Shown: positions 54,533 to 63,370 of the stretch, in pieces
Numbering within the stretch: the first letter of the stretch is position 1
Layout: the number at the start of each line of letters is the position of its first letter
Assembly: GCF_900128985.1 (NCBI RefSeq)
Contig: NZ_FQUC01000017.1
Location: 28,984 to 92,983 of the forward strand
DNA from: Indolivaga macrotermitis
GTDB lineage: Bacteria > Bacteroidota > Bacteroidia > Bacteroidales > Dysgonomonadaceae
Reading direction: 5' to 3'
DNA length: 64,000 bases
The notes under the pieces: generated by a model
The model's input: the letters and a program-made list of their open reading frames with translations, nothing else
What the model was told of the DNA's origin: nothing
The model's database searches: none
Position numbers and translations under genes: made by a program

Positions 54533-54540
54533 CAAAGATA
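54533..54540 (-). promoter_or_regulatory. -7 element for the zinc-ribbon gene
   Basis: On the minus strand TATCTTTG fits TAnnTTTG, 19 nt before the ATG at 54514. It decides the start. Confidence 0.6.
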
Positions 54541-55307
54541 AGTGGAAATATACTATTTCATAACGTTTGCAAGCTAATCCTGTAACCCTCTTTTTGTTTC
54601 CACTCGCCATTTGCTTCCTCAATACCCGTTCTCACAGGGTATTTCATCCGCAAGGCTTCATTCCAACCTCAAAGACAGTCCCGGATTGGACGGTAAGAGT
54701 ACATCCGGCAGGTGTACACTTACTTTTTAATGAACGGTTTGATAACCATTGCTTCAAACAGTTATATTGTTAACAGCTATAAGTTTTCCGTTTATTTTCA
54801 ATTATAAAATAAATCCTGCGACCCTTTCCTACATTGGTTATATAATTTGTAATTCGAATACACACTATATTACTGTGCATTCTACAATTACATTAATAAC
54901 CTATATTTCGGAAATAGTCTCGGATAAATATCCAAGCGTAGCTTCTTTCAGGCTACACTTGACATATATATTCTCCACATCTAAGTATGCTGTGACAGCA
55001 TATATTGTTTACCATCTACTATTTAAAGATGTTTTTTTCGTTTTTTCCACATAATTATTCCACATCCCTGTTTAATGTCATACCATGTCCGGCCGTCTGT
55101 TCACCGGGGCAAAGGTATGATAGCGTTTCACAGCGGCATATTCTTACCCTGCCGGGTTTTCAAATAAATCTCCACGCCTCCGCTTCGTTCCGGGTAGTAT
55201 TTATCCGAAAAAATATGCCTAAAGTGAATCCGCAATACCTTTTGTTGCCCCATGAAACAAAAACGACCGACCTGATGGATGACGCATGAAAAAAAAATGT
55301 CATAAGT
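54541..55307. other. Gene-free stretch at the start of the mobile-type cluster
   Basis: No convincing coding sequence. Seen: GTACA/TGTAC dyad near 54698-54716; a hairpin AAGTGTAGC/GCTACGCTT (minus strand, about 54937-54963); and a TACCTTTG on the minus strand at 55110-55117 pointing into the stretch, which could start a small RNA. A minus-strand fragment CSLKEATLGYLSETISEI near the hairpin may be residue of a gene. Confidence 0.35.
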
Positions 55308-55571
55308 ATGAAAAACGAAAAAAACATATTGAAACAAAACTCCCTCGCCTCCGGAATCATCATAAAATTGGGGTTGGGAGCGGCTCTGCTGGGTATTTGC
55401 GTGTGGTGTGTAGCTAAAATCGGGGTGTCCCTATTAGCGGTGGCGGGTGTGTATATCCTTGTCCGTAGCGTGATTAAAATCATACGTCTGGCTGTGGGTA
55501 TCCTCTTCTCCCTGTTGGCGATAGTATTTCTTGTAGCTCTGATTGCCGTAGTAGCCGTATTTATCTTCTAA
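55308..55571 (+). CDS. Hypothetical hydrophobic membrane protein
   Basis: 87 residues with two long hydrophobic stretches (about 15-50, IIIKLGLGAALLGICVWCVA and following, and 60-87, LAVGILFSLLAIVFLVALIA and following), so two to three spans. A short hydrophilic N-terminus (MKNEKNILKQNSLAS). No family recognised. It lies 11 nt before the DUF1273 gene in the same direction; probably cotranscribed. Confidence 0.6.
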   Translation: MKNEKNILKQNSLASGIIIKLGLGAALLGICVWCVAKIGVSLLAVAGVYILVRSVIKIIRLAVGILFSLLAIVFLVALIAVVAVFIF

Positions 55572-55582
55572 AAATCACAGGT

Positions 55583-56071
55583 ATGAAAAATATAGAATTT
55601 GATAAACAAAAGACAATCGCCTTTACAGGGCATCGCAACATGGATTGCAATCCTGTACTGTTGAAAGAAGAATTAATACATATCATCCGTGAACAGTATC
55701 ATATTGGCTACGCCACATTTATTACAGGATGCGCAATCGGCTTTGATATACTTGCAGCGGAAGTCGTTCTTGAATTACAGAAAGAATACATCGGTATACA
55801 GTTATTCTGTGCTGTACCCCATGCGGGGCATCACCTGTATTTCAGCAATGAGGATAGACAGCGGTATATCCGCATAGCTGACAAGGCGACATCGAATATC
55901 CTGTTATCTTCCCAATATTATGACGGTTGTTTCCTTCGCCGTAATGATTACATGATAGCGAACTGTTCCCTGCTGATAGCTTATTACAACAGTCCACAGC
56001 GTAGCGGTACGGCTTATACAGTCCGCAGGGCACAAGCAAACAATATCCCAATCATTAACCTATACAAATAA
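55583..56071 (+). CDS. DUF1273 / SLOG-family protein
   Basis: 162 residues of the YpsA/DUF1273 family, a SLOG Rossmann-like fold proposed to bind nucleotides or ADP-ribose-type ligands. Visible blocks: IAFTGHRNMDCNPVL (nucleotide-binding loop), FITGCAIGFDILAAEVVL and SGTAYTVRRAQANNIPIINL. Close relatives sit in conjugative and phage-like elements of Bacteroidetes and Firmicutes. It is the second gene of the cluster, starting 11 nt after the membrane-protein gene. Confidence 0.82.
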   Translation: MKNIEFDKQKTIAFTGHRNMDCNPVLLKEELIHIIREQYHIGYATFITGCAIGFDILAAEVVLELQKEYIGIQLFCAVPHAGHHLYFSNEDRQRYIRIADKATSNILLSSQYYDGCFLRRNDYMIANCSLLIAYYNSPQRSGTAYTVRRAQANNIPIINLYK

Positions 56072-56164
56072 AGGTCACAGACCTTTTTATTGCCTTGTAA
56101 GCATAATAACACAAGGAAGTTATATTTCAAAACAGATTATAAACACTTTAGATTATTTACAGAT

Positions 56165-57205
56165 ATGACAAAATTATATTCATTATTCGGAGGAACAACC
56201 ACCGATACGGAAGTAAAGGCGGTAGAAGTAAATCAGGTAGTACAAATGGAAGGCTATTCATATAGCAGGTATGTAGTCTATAAGATTACACACAATGATT
56301 TCGGGTATCACTATCATTTAATTAACCTCAAAACACTTGATTTTCACCAGTCAGAAATAATCAAACCTTTGAGCCAAAAGTTCGGTATCGGGATGTATTA
56401 CGATGACAAGGACATCGAATTTATGCCCGAAGCAGAAGTAGCCGAACTCTATGCCCAAGCAAAGGCTAAAGAGGATGCCGAAAGGGAAGCCGAAAGAAAA
56501 GAGAATGAACACGGGGAAGAAGTCCGTATTATCGGTCGTGAATGGTTGAAAAACAACCTTCCAACTGATGCAAAAGCCATTATCGTAGGTCGTTTGAAGC
56601 AGGATGAATCCGATTCGCAGACGGACTACTTTGCATCCTCTACCGCCAGGACTGTAATATTAGGTTTCTCGAAACATACACGGGATATATTCTCCGAAAT
56701 GCGCAAACATGCGTCCAACTTTGAGGGAACAGCCCATTTAGCCGAATATAACGAAGACTACGAACACCGTGAGAAATATTCTATGGGGGACGGGTACTAC
56801 TTGGGCGAAAGCAAGTATCACGGTTGGATAATAGAGAAAGAACCAATCTATAACCGTGAAAGGATAATCGAAGAATTTTCATACATAGCAGGATGTCCCG
56901 ATAATATTCATATCAAAGCTAACAAGACAGGCAAAGTTAATAACCCCAATCCTAACGAACTGGAGCAACAACCGACAGTACCAACCCTACAAATAACCTC
57001 CGGCAACCTGCAATTTGAAATAGTCGATTATTCGGAGAAAGCCATTGCCCTGTTCGGAGATACCAAAGCCATTAAAGACCTGTTATCCGCTATGGGAGGA
57101 AAGTTTAACCCCCGATTGACCTGCGGGGACAGTAAAAAAGCGGGGTGGATATTTTCCAAAGTTAAGCGTAGTGAATTGGAAGGTGTATTGAATTTAAACA
57201 ACTAA
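56165..57205 (+). CDS. Mobile-element-type protein of unknown function
   Basis: 346 residues from ATG 56165 (MTKLYSLFGGTTTDTEVKAV). A TTG-started extension to 56090 is unlikely. Features: an Ala/Glu/Lys helical part (VAELYAQAKAKEDAEREAER), and a C-terminal module (LFGDTKAIKDLLSAMGGKFN, KKAGWIFSKVKRSELEGVL) that I know as a recurring end domain in Bacteroidetes conjugative-element proteins; its role is not known. It begins the series of closely spaced genes to 59553. Confidence 0.72.
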   Translation: MTKLYSLFGGTTTDTEVKAVEVNQVVQMEGYSYSRYVVYKITHNDFGYHYHLINLKTLDFHQSEIIKPLSQKFGIGMYYDDKDIEFMPEAEVAELYAQAKAKEDAEREAERKENEHGEEVRIIGREWLKNNLPTDAKAIIVGRLKQDESDSQTDYFASSTARTVILGFSKHTRDIFSEMRKHASNFEGTAHLAEYNEDYEHREKYSMGDGYYLGESKYHGWIIEKEPIYNRERIIEEFSYIAGCPDNIHIKANKTGKVNNPNPNELEQQPTVPTLQITSGNLQFEIVDYSEKAIALFGDTKAIKDLLSAMGGKFNPRLTCGDSKKAGWIFSKVKRSELEGVLNLNN

Positions 57206-57219
57206 TAAACAAGACAGTT

Positions 57220-57822
57220 ATGGAATCTACGGAATACAAATCATTACCGGCATACGAAAAGCTACAACAGATACAGGAACTTAATTTCTGCCGGACAGAA
57301 CGCCACAATGCAGCCGTATACCTGAACGCATTAAGACGTAACGACAGGGCTATAATTGAGGAATATGAGAGTTTCGGGGATAGCCCGCGCCAGTTACTGA
57401 TGAACAAACGGGAGTACGAAAAGCACTTGTTATTCGGCTTCACGAAGAAGGAATTTAACGAATACGGCTGGTTGGAAAGACCTGATTTTTTGGAGCGTGA
57501 AGAAATACCATTTCCCCATCGGGACGGGTGGGCAGTAAGCAATTATATTACACTGGGTCGGGGCTTAAACGGTAAATGGACATACGGCATGAGGTATTCT
57601 TACAGTACGGGAGGATACGGCTACGGGCTGAATGTATGGGGAAAAATATTTGACAGCAGAAAGGACTGTCTTACAGCAGCCCTCAGCGAAATGATGACAG
57701 GGCTTAACAATGACAGTAGCAAGACCGACAAATACGCCATATCCGTTTTGAAACAGGCTAAAAGCCTGTTCGATGAAGTCACAGGACGAAAAGCAGTACA
57801 ATTAACATTATCATTCTTTTAA
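57220..57822 (+). CDS. Hypothetical protein (mobile-element cargo)
   Basis: 200 residues, 14 nt after the previous gene. A charged N-terminus (YEKLQQIQELNFCRTERHNA) precedes a Gly/Tyr-rich globular part (GKWTYGMRYSYSTGGYGYGL) and a helical end. No motif assigns a function. Base use is visibly richer in G+C than in the defence island. Confidence 0.65.
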   Translation: MESTEYKSLPAYEKLQQIQELNFCRTERHNAAVYLNALRRNDRAIIEEYESFGDSPRQLLMNKREYEKHLLFGFTKKEFNEYGWLERPDFLEREEIPFPHRDGWAVSNYITLGRGLNGKWTYGMRYSYSTGGYGYGLNVWGKIFDSRKDCLTAALSEMMTGLNNDSSKTDKYAISVLKQAKSLFDEVTGRKAVQLTLSFF

Positions 57823-57833
57823 TAATTATCGAC

Positions 57834-58523
57834 ATGAAAGCGTATAAAATAACAATCCCCTATAAGGGCAGGAATTATACCCTCGACAGGGTAACAGGCG
57901 AAAGCAAGCATTATCAAATAGCTTTTGAAACAGACAGGTGGAGTATCCACATCTATTTGTTACAGAATAGCCAGATACGGGTAATCATCAACAAGTCCGT
58001 AAAAAGGAGCGGTACGCATTACGGCACGCAATTCCATTACGACTGCTACTGTACGCTTGAAACAAACGGTTTATACCTGAATGACGTACACGACCCCGCC
58101 ACCTGCCGGAAGATAACCAACCCGACCAAATGGTTTACTATCGAGCCGATGCTAAGGGTGGTATACGCCCAGCTAAAAGAAGAACTGGAAACCCTGCATC
58201 CCTTCGATTTGATACATGATATATGGGATCTGGAACAATTCATATACCGCAAAATGGAAGAGTACGGCAACGTAGAATATACCGTAAACAACTCCCCGCA
58301 TTTCGGTATCGGGGAGAACGCCTATACCACAAGCGAAGAAGCATTTAAGGCAAAGGAGAAAGAGCCTGTTGTAATCCTGAACCTGTTCAACGGCTACCAT
58401 GTGATTTCAAAGGACACCATCGTCATTTTCCTCTACTGGCTAATGGACAGGGACGGAAAACTGACAGTTTCCGATAACAATAGGACGAAAGTAATCTATC
58501 AAAATCAACCGATAAATAAATAG
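57834..58523 (+). CDS. Hypothetical protein (mobile-element cargo)
   Basis: 229 residues beginning MKAYKITIPYKGRNYTLDRV, 11 nt after the previous gene. A beta-rich N-terminal half (RWSIHIYLLQNSQIRVIINK, HYGTQFHYDCYCTLETNGLY) and a helical C-terminal half. No signal peptide or membrane span. No family recognised. Confidence 0.65.
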   Translation: MKAYKITIPYKGRNYTLDRVTGESKHYQIAFETDRWSIHIYLLQNSQIRVIINKSVKRSGTHYGTQFHYDCYCTLETNGLYLNDVHDPATCRKITNPTKWFTIEPMLRVVYAQLKEELETLHPFDLIHDIWDLEQFIYRKMEEYGNVEYTVNNSPHFGIGENAYTTSEEAFKAKEKEPVVILNLFNGYHVISKDTIVIFLYWLMDRDGKLTVSDNNRTKVIYQNQPINK

Positions 58524-58565
58524 TATCAATCAGGGCGGGGCAATCCGCCCGCAATATCAAAAAAT

Positions 58566-58799
58566 ATGAAACTGACAATAGATAAAACAAACAAGACCTG
58601 CACAATCAGCGGACTGACCCCGACCGAAACAGATGTAATACTGGCAATCGTAGACACTGCCGACAGGCGGTGCTTCCGGGAGCAGGAAGATAGCGGGGAA
58701 TGGTACAGCAACGATGACTTTATATTGCGCCTGACGGATGAACAGCGCAGAGCGTTGGCAAAAATAGGAGAAGAAATACAACAAATCTATAACAGCTAA
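58566..58799 (+). CDS. Hypothetical small protein
   Basis: 77 residues (MKLTIDKTNKTCTISGLTPT...), an N-terminal beta hairpin then two helices ending in KIGEEIQQIYNS. It lies 42 nt after the previous gene in the same direction. Function unknown. Confidence 0.6.
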   Translation: MKLTIDKTNKTCTISGLTPTETDVILAIVDTADRRCFREQEDSGEWYSNDDFILRLTDEQRRALAKIGEEIQQIYNS

Positions 58800-58824
58800 C
58801 CAACCAAAATAAAATAAACGCATC

Positions 58825-59553
58825 ATGGCACAGGAATTACGAAGTAATCGACAGAGTCGGGTAATAGACGATCGGATGCAGGACGCCAAAGACCTCGCCA
58901 AAGCGGAAAAGGAACTGAGAATAGAACACTGGGTATATATCACATTTGAGATAAGGCACGAGGACGGAAACCGTGAGGTATTGCACAAAATAGATATTCC
59001 CCGTGATATGGTAGACCGCTGGCGTTGGCTTATCGAATGGCGCAGGGCAAAGCTGGTCTGCAAGTACCCACGCCGGAAGGTAACGGTATATCATTGCGCT
59101 TATGACAAGCGGACAGGCTTGCAGACGGGATTTAACTTCCTGCTGTCGAAGGTAGCCTCCGCTAAGGCGCAGATAACAAAGGTCGAACGCAAAATAGCGG
59201 AGTACATACACTATATGACGCACAACGACCTGTTCTTCAACCCTGAAACGGACGAGCAGTTGCTTAAAGCCAACGCCAAATTAGAGCAGAAAAAGATAAA
59301 CTATAACGAAGTATACGCCATTTTACAGGCGGAAGTAGAAAAACATAAAAACAATAAGGATATGTATAAACTATTTGTAGGATTTAAGAAACTGGGCGAG
59401 TTCAAAAGTATATCGGAAGCCAAGCAGTTTGCCGACAGGTGCGGAGAGACAGGAGTATTTAATCTGATAGGCCATCTGTATAAGGACAGTTGGTATGTTT
59501 TTGAACATCTGAAACCAAAGGAAGATAAAGAGAACAATAGTAATGCGGACTGA
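58825..59553 (+). CDS. Hypothetical protein (mobile-element cargo)
   Basis: 242 residues. A strongly charged N-terminus (MAQELRSNRQSRVIDDRMQD), a basic middle (VDRWRWLIEWRRAKLVCKYP) that could touch nucleic acid, a coiled-coil-like stretch (KVASAKAQITKVERKIAEYI) and a C-terminal part SISEAKQFADRCGETGVFNL. Its stop is inside the left arm of the terminator hairpin. Unknown function. Confidence 0.65.
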   Translation: MAQELRSNRQSRVIDDRMQDAKDLAKAEKELRIEHWVYITFEIRHEDGNREVLHKIDIPRDMVDRWRWLIEWRRAKLVCKYPRRKVTVYHCAYDKRTGLQTGFNFLLSKVASAKAQITKVERKIAEYIHYMTHNDLFFNPETDEQLLKANAKLEQKKINYNEVYAILQAEVEKHKNNKDMYKLFVGFKKLGEFKSISEAKQFADRCGETGVFNLIGHLYKDSWYVFEHLKPKEDKENNSNAD

Positions 59554-59572
59554 TTTTTCAGTCCGTTTCTTT
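59546..59572 (+). terminator. Terminator of the cargo cluster
   Basis: CGGACTGA pairs with TCAGTCCG around TTTT, followed by TTTCTTT. It closes the transcription unit that ends at 59553. Confidence 0.85.
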
Positions 59573-59579
59573 ATGAGAT

Positions 59580-59619
59580 CTGCAAATTATTTAGAAAGAA
59601 ATATACAAATAATTTGCAG
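59580..59619. repeat. Perfect 13-bp inverted repeat
   Basis: CTGCAAATTATTT (59580-59592) and its exact complement AAATAATTTGCAG (59607-59619), 14-nt spacer, between two convergent genes. No T run follows on either strand, so it may be a protein site or element end rather than a terminator. Confidence 0.7.
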
Positions 59620-59634
59620 GTTAAATGTTATTTT

Positions 59635-60432
59635 TTAGTTTTTCGCCAGTTTCAATATTCTCAAAGCACCTCTAATAACGATGAGAAATACAATACTACC
59701 AATGACAAGGTCGGGTATCTGGTTATCTAACTGCCAAACCAAGAATCCCGCAAGAATAACACCTGCATTTATAATCACATCATTAGAAGAAAATATAATA
59801 CTTGCCTGAATATGGGCATCTTTGCTTTTTGTCCTTTGAAGCAAAAGCAGACATATAACATTGGCTATCAAAGCAAGTACGGATATACCTATCATTGTTT
59901 GAAAAACAGGCATTTCCTCTGCACCTGTAAACCGCCTGATAACTTCAATAAAGCCAATAGCAGCCAAAAATATCTGGAAATATCCGCAAATCATAGCAAC
60001 ACGTTTCTTACGACTTACGGCAGCACCTACAGCAAGCAGGCTTAATCCATATACAAAAGCATCAGCAAGCATATCAAGGCTATCGGCAACTAATCCCATA
60101 GACTTGGAGATAACCCCCGTTGACATTTCAATCAGGAAAAAGCCAAAGTTGATAGCCAGTACAATCCAAAGGACTTTACGCTGTTTGTTATCTTCCTCTA
60201 TCTGAAATTCTTCCTTTGTTTCCAAACTCTCAACAAAGTGCGACCCTAAATTCAAGGTCGCAAGTTGCTGTTCAATGGTTTGATAATCGCCTGTGTGGTA
60301 AACAGTCATTGTTCTGCCTTTCAGGTCATATTCCTGTTTGGCAATCCCCTCTATATTCTGGAGTTTCATCCGAATGAGGTTTTCCTCACTCGGACAATCC
60401 ATTTGCTCTATTTTAAAAATAGTCTTTTTCAT
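59635..60432 (-). CDS. HMA-CDF fusion cation transporter
   Basis: 265 residues: an N-terminal heavy-metal-associated-like domain (1-75) with the atypical motif MDCPSEENLIRMKL in place of CxxC, then a cation diffusion facilitator with five to six spans. The second span is GLVADSLDMLADAFVYGLSL, where the usual metal-binding His is Asp; the fifth has IIFSSNDVIINAGVI. CDF proteins export Zn, Co or Fe with proton antiport; the metal here is unknown. It starts 2 nt after the TonB-receptor gene stop, on the same transcript. Confidence 0.88.
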   Translation of the reverse strand: MKKTIFKIEQMDCPSEENLIRMKLQNIEGIAKQEYDLKGRTMTVYHTGDYQTIEQQLATLNLGSHFVESLETKEEFQIEEDNKQRKVLWIVLAINFGFFLIEMSTGVISKSMGLVADSLDMLADAFVYGLSLLAVGAAVSRKKRVAMICGYFQIFLAAIGFIEVIRRFTGAEEMPVFQTMIGISVLALIANVICLLLLQRTKSKDAHIQASIIFSSNDVIINAGVILAGFLVWQLDNQIPDLVIGSIVFLIVIRGALRILKLAKN

Positions 60433-60434
60433 TC

Positions 60435-62612
60435 TTACAATTTGATAATGATACCTGCATTTATAACAAAACCGTCTAATGGTGCGTAAATATCCCGAAA
60501 TTCGGGTTTAGTTATCGACCCCGTATGTATGGTGTCGAATCTTGTCTGCCGTCTGTCGGTAAAGTTTTCAAAGTTAGCATATATCGAGAATTTTTCCCAA
60601 ATCCGTTGCATCATTAATCCGCAGATAAGGTAATCCTGACCTGTTTTGCCGTCATTTAGTTTTTGTTTACCTGTATAATAGGCTTCCAATCCGATTTTCC
60701 ATTTGTCCTCTACCTCATACATCAAAACAGAGTTAACTTTATGTTTTGGTGTAAGAGTTTTTTGGTAGCTCCTGCCGTCTTCCTTTACATTCGCATCCGT
60801 ATAGGTATATCCCAGTAACAGACCGAAGTCTTTGTATTTTAATTTCATATTGGTTTCAGCCCCTTTACTGTCTACATGACCGTCAATGTTGTTAAACTGC
60901 CAATGGTTATTTTCCGCAGCTTGCAGTTCAAGCGGATTTTTCAGGTAGGTATAAAAAAACAACTGGTTTATACTTAAAAATACTTGGTCGCCGAACAAAC
61001 CCGTTTTATAAGTGAAATCCACATTTGCCCCGTAGCTTTTTTCCAGTTTGTTCTTATCATCATCTATCGGTAATACATTCTGAAATTGGATACGCTCACT
61101 ATCTTCCGAAAAGATAGTAGGTGCTTTATATCCGAATCCGCCACCCACACGGGACGAAAATTTATCTGTAATCTTAAAATTTGAGGAAATACGAGGTAAT
61201 ACCACAAACCTGTAATCTGTAACATAGTCAGTCCGTAATCCGCTTTCAAGGCTCATCCAGTCCGTAACTTTCGTGTTATTTTGTACAAACAAGCCTAAAG
61301 TAGTCATGTTGTAGTCACGCAAAGGAAAATCGGTCAGTTTCTTTTCTGTAAATTTATCCGTCCACACGTTTGCACCCGCTACCCATTCCGTTTTTTCTTT
61401 TGTATGTATATAAGATACTTCCGAGAAAGACGATAATTGGTCGCCGTCAAATTTGAAATCGGGAATTTCAATCTTACGAGTGAAATAAGTAACACTGTTC
61501 TTTACATTCAATTTGTTTTGTTTGTCAAAACGGTGTTCGAATGAAAGCTGGCTTGAATGCCTTTGCGTTTTATTTCTTTCATAATAAGAATGTTCATCAT
61601 CCCCTTTACCCTCTACATATTTTATATCGCCACCCAAACGGTTTTCTATTGTAGAGTTTATACCGAAATTGAAATCTGTATTTTCAGATAAGTATAAAAA
61701 TAGTTTAGGATTCAGTACAAACCTGTCAAACTTGGGTATAGCCGTAAAACCGACATTGGACGGGTCGTAAGCCCAATTACGGTTATACGATGCAAATACA
61801 GTAGTACCTACTTTGTTGAATTTCTGACCGAAAAAGCTGTTTACATCAAGCCCCTTGCCTGTTGTCCCGTTCAGGTGTATCGAAAAATCCCTTTCCTTTT
61901 CGGGTGTTTTTGATATGAGATTTATCAGTCCCGCAATCGCACCGCCACCGTATAAGGTGGAAGAAGAACCTTTGATTATCTCTACCTGCTTTAAATCGAG
62001 CGGAGGTGTCTGTAATAAGCCTAATCCGCTTGCAGCACCCGAAAATACGGGGAATCCGTCTTTTAATATTTGGGTATATCTACCGTCCAAACCTTGAATA
62101 CGGATAGATGAGTTACCCGATATGGCAGATGTTTGTTGTGTCATAATACCTGTACTTTCATTCAGTAACATACGAATATCTCCGGGCTTCATAACGCCTT
62201 TTTCGCCTAATTCTTCGGTATTTATAAATTCTATTCGGGTAGGAATATCTTTAAATGTGCGTGTTCCTCTTGTTGAAGAAACAACTACTTCCTGCAATGT
62301 TTCTTCGTCAGGTTCGACCTTGATAACAATAGCCTCATCGTAAGCTAACGGGAATGTAAATTCTTTAATAGTCTTTTCATACCCCATATAAGTAATTTCG
62401 ATTTTCTGGTTACCGTTCGGAATATTGGAAAGTACGGCTAATCCTTCGGTATCGGAAGATACTCCGTTTGTCGTGTTTTGAAGTACGACATTCGCACCGA
62501 TTAAAGGTTCTTTTGTCTCGCAGTCTATCAGTTTGACTTTGAGTGTATTTTGTGCGAATATATTGGGAAGGCTGAATGCTAAGAATAGCATCAGTATAAT
62601 TTTTGTTTTCAT
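60435..62612 (-). CDS. TonB-dependent receptor (metal-linked)
   Basis: 725 residues: signal peptide (MKTKIILMLFLAFSLPNIFA), carboxypeptidase-regulatory domain (about 22-105, KVKLIDCETKEPLIGANVVL), plug (about 115-235, LQEVVVSSTRGTRTFKDIPT, LYGGGAIAGLINLISKTPEK) and a 22-strand-type barrel to the C-terminus (DGFVINAGIIIKL). In the company of the Cys-rich protein and cation transporter it is probably a metal or metallophore receptor, by inference. The gene is complete. A gap of about 117 nt separates it from the DUF6660-like gene. Confidence 0.92.
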   Translation of the reverse strand: MKTKIILMLFLAFSLPNIFAQNTLKVKLIDCETKEPLIGANVVLQNTTNGVSSDTEGLAVLSNIPNGNQKIEITYMGYEKTIKEFTFPLAYDEAIVIKVEPDEETLQEVVVSSTRGTRTFKDIPTRIEFINTEELGEKGVMKPGDIRMLLNESTGIMTQQTSAISGNSSIRIQGLDGRYTQILKDGFPVFSGAASGLGLLQTPPLDLKQVEIIKGSSSTLYGGGAIAGLINLISKTPEKERDFSIHLNGTTGKGLDVNSFFGQKFNKVGTTVFASYNRNWAYDPSNVGFTAIPKFDRFVLNPKLFLYLSENTDFNFGINSTIENRLGGDIKYVEGKGDDEHSYYERNKTQRHSSQLSFEHRFDKQNKLNVKNSVTYFTRKIEIPDFKFDGDQLSSFSEVSYIHTKEKTEWVAGANVWTDKFTEKKLTDFPLRDYNMTTLGLFVQNNTKVTDWMSLESGLRTDYVTDYRFVVLPRISSNFKITDKFSSRVGGGFGYKAPTIFSEDSERIQFQNVLPIDDDKNKLEKSYGANVDFTYKTGLFGDQVFLSINQLFFYTYLKNPLELQAAENNHWQFNNIDGHVDSKGAETNMKLKYKDFGLLLGYTYTDANVKEDGRSYQKTLTPKHKVNSVLMYEVEDKWKIGLEAYYTGKQKLNDGKTGQDYLICGLMMQRIWEKFSIYANFENFTDRRQTRFDTIHTGSITKPEFRDIYAPLDGFVINAGIIIKL

Positions 62613-62729
62613 TATGATTTTATTTTAAATCTTCAATTATAAATGATTTGATGGTACGATATTACAAAAATGTATTACCGTAAAAATTGCAAGGCATATT
62701 CTAAATAACCTGTAAAAATAAAAGTAAGC

Positions 62730-63053
62730 CTATGCTTTTGGCGGTTGCCAGATTGAAGATATAAAATCAGAAAGATCGTTTCTTAAAATATATTCTAATT
62801 CGCAATCAGATATTAAAGTAACAGTTACGTTTAATAGATTGCTATAACGGGCTTCTGGAAATCCAGAGCAAGTATTGCAATGCAGAAAAGGAGAACAGCA
62901 ACTACTATCAGAGCAGTCATCACAACTATTACAATCATCATTGCTTGTTTCAACGGTTTCGGTATAAGCAGACAAACATTTATCTTCTAAACAACAAGGT
63001 ACTACTGATAACAGCAACACACTGATGGATAATATTAAAGATAAATATTTCAT
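62730..63053 (-). CDS. Cys-rich secreted protein (DUF6660-like)
   Basis: 107 residues: signal peptide (MKYLSLILSISVLLLSVVPC), a cluster of cysteines and acidic residues (DDCNSCDDCSDSSCCSPFLH), and a conserved end (DFISSIWQPPKA). The pattern matches small Bacteroidetes proteins (DUF6660) found next to TonB-receptor and cation-transporter genes. The Cys/Asp cluster suggests metal binding outside the inner membrane. It is the first gene of this three-gene set. Confidence 0.75.
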   Translation of the reverse strand: MKYLSLILSISVLLLSVVPCCLEDKCLSAYTETVETSNDDCNSCDDCSDSSCCSPFLHCNTCSGFPEARYSNLLNVTVTLISDCELEYILRNDLSDFISSIWQPPKA

Positions 63054-63125
63054 GCTGCAAAGATATGTAAATTCATATTGAATTAAACTAAAAGTCTGAT
63101 TTTCTTAAAAAAAGAATACACTGCA

Positions 63126-63359
63126 TCATTGATTGGAATATTGATTATTATAATTAGAACTGTAATAATTATCATTTTTTATTACAGCAAACATGCGTGA
63201 GATAAGTTTTGCTCTGATAGCATTTAGCACAGACATTTTATTTTTTCCTTCTGCAACTTTTCTATCATAATAGGTTCGTAATTCACTGTTTTTATTTTGA
63301 AGAGCGGATAAGGATGCTAAGTGAAGCAAAGATTTAATGCTTTTATTTGCTCTTTTCAA
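63126..63359 (-). pseudogene. IS110-family transposase, C-terminal fragment
   Basis: 77 codons whose translation (RANKSIKSLLHLASLSALQN, ELRTYYDRKVAEGKNKMSVL, AIRAKLISRMFAVIKN) matches the C-terminal end of IS110/IS1111-type transposases. The N-terminal DEDD catalytic half is absent: upstream sequence immediately becomes the duplicated non-coding motif. An old, truncated insertion. Confidence 0.8.
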
Positions 63360-63370
63360 GAATAATAATA

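Noticed and set aside
54515..54622. N-terminal extension of the zinc-ribbon gene
   Set aside because: It contains the -7 box at 54533 and the real start MAKKKKKHRG lies after it.
55005..55289. Plus-strand frame of 94 codons before the membrane-protein gene
   Set aside because: Composition is not protein-like and it has no start signal; it overlaps an opposite frame of similar quality.
56090..56164. TTG-started extension of the 56165 gene
   Set aside because: Low-quality N-terminus and an ATG with a conserved-looking start (MTKLYSLFGG) downstream.
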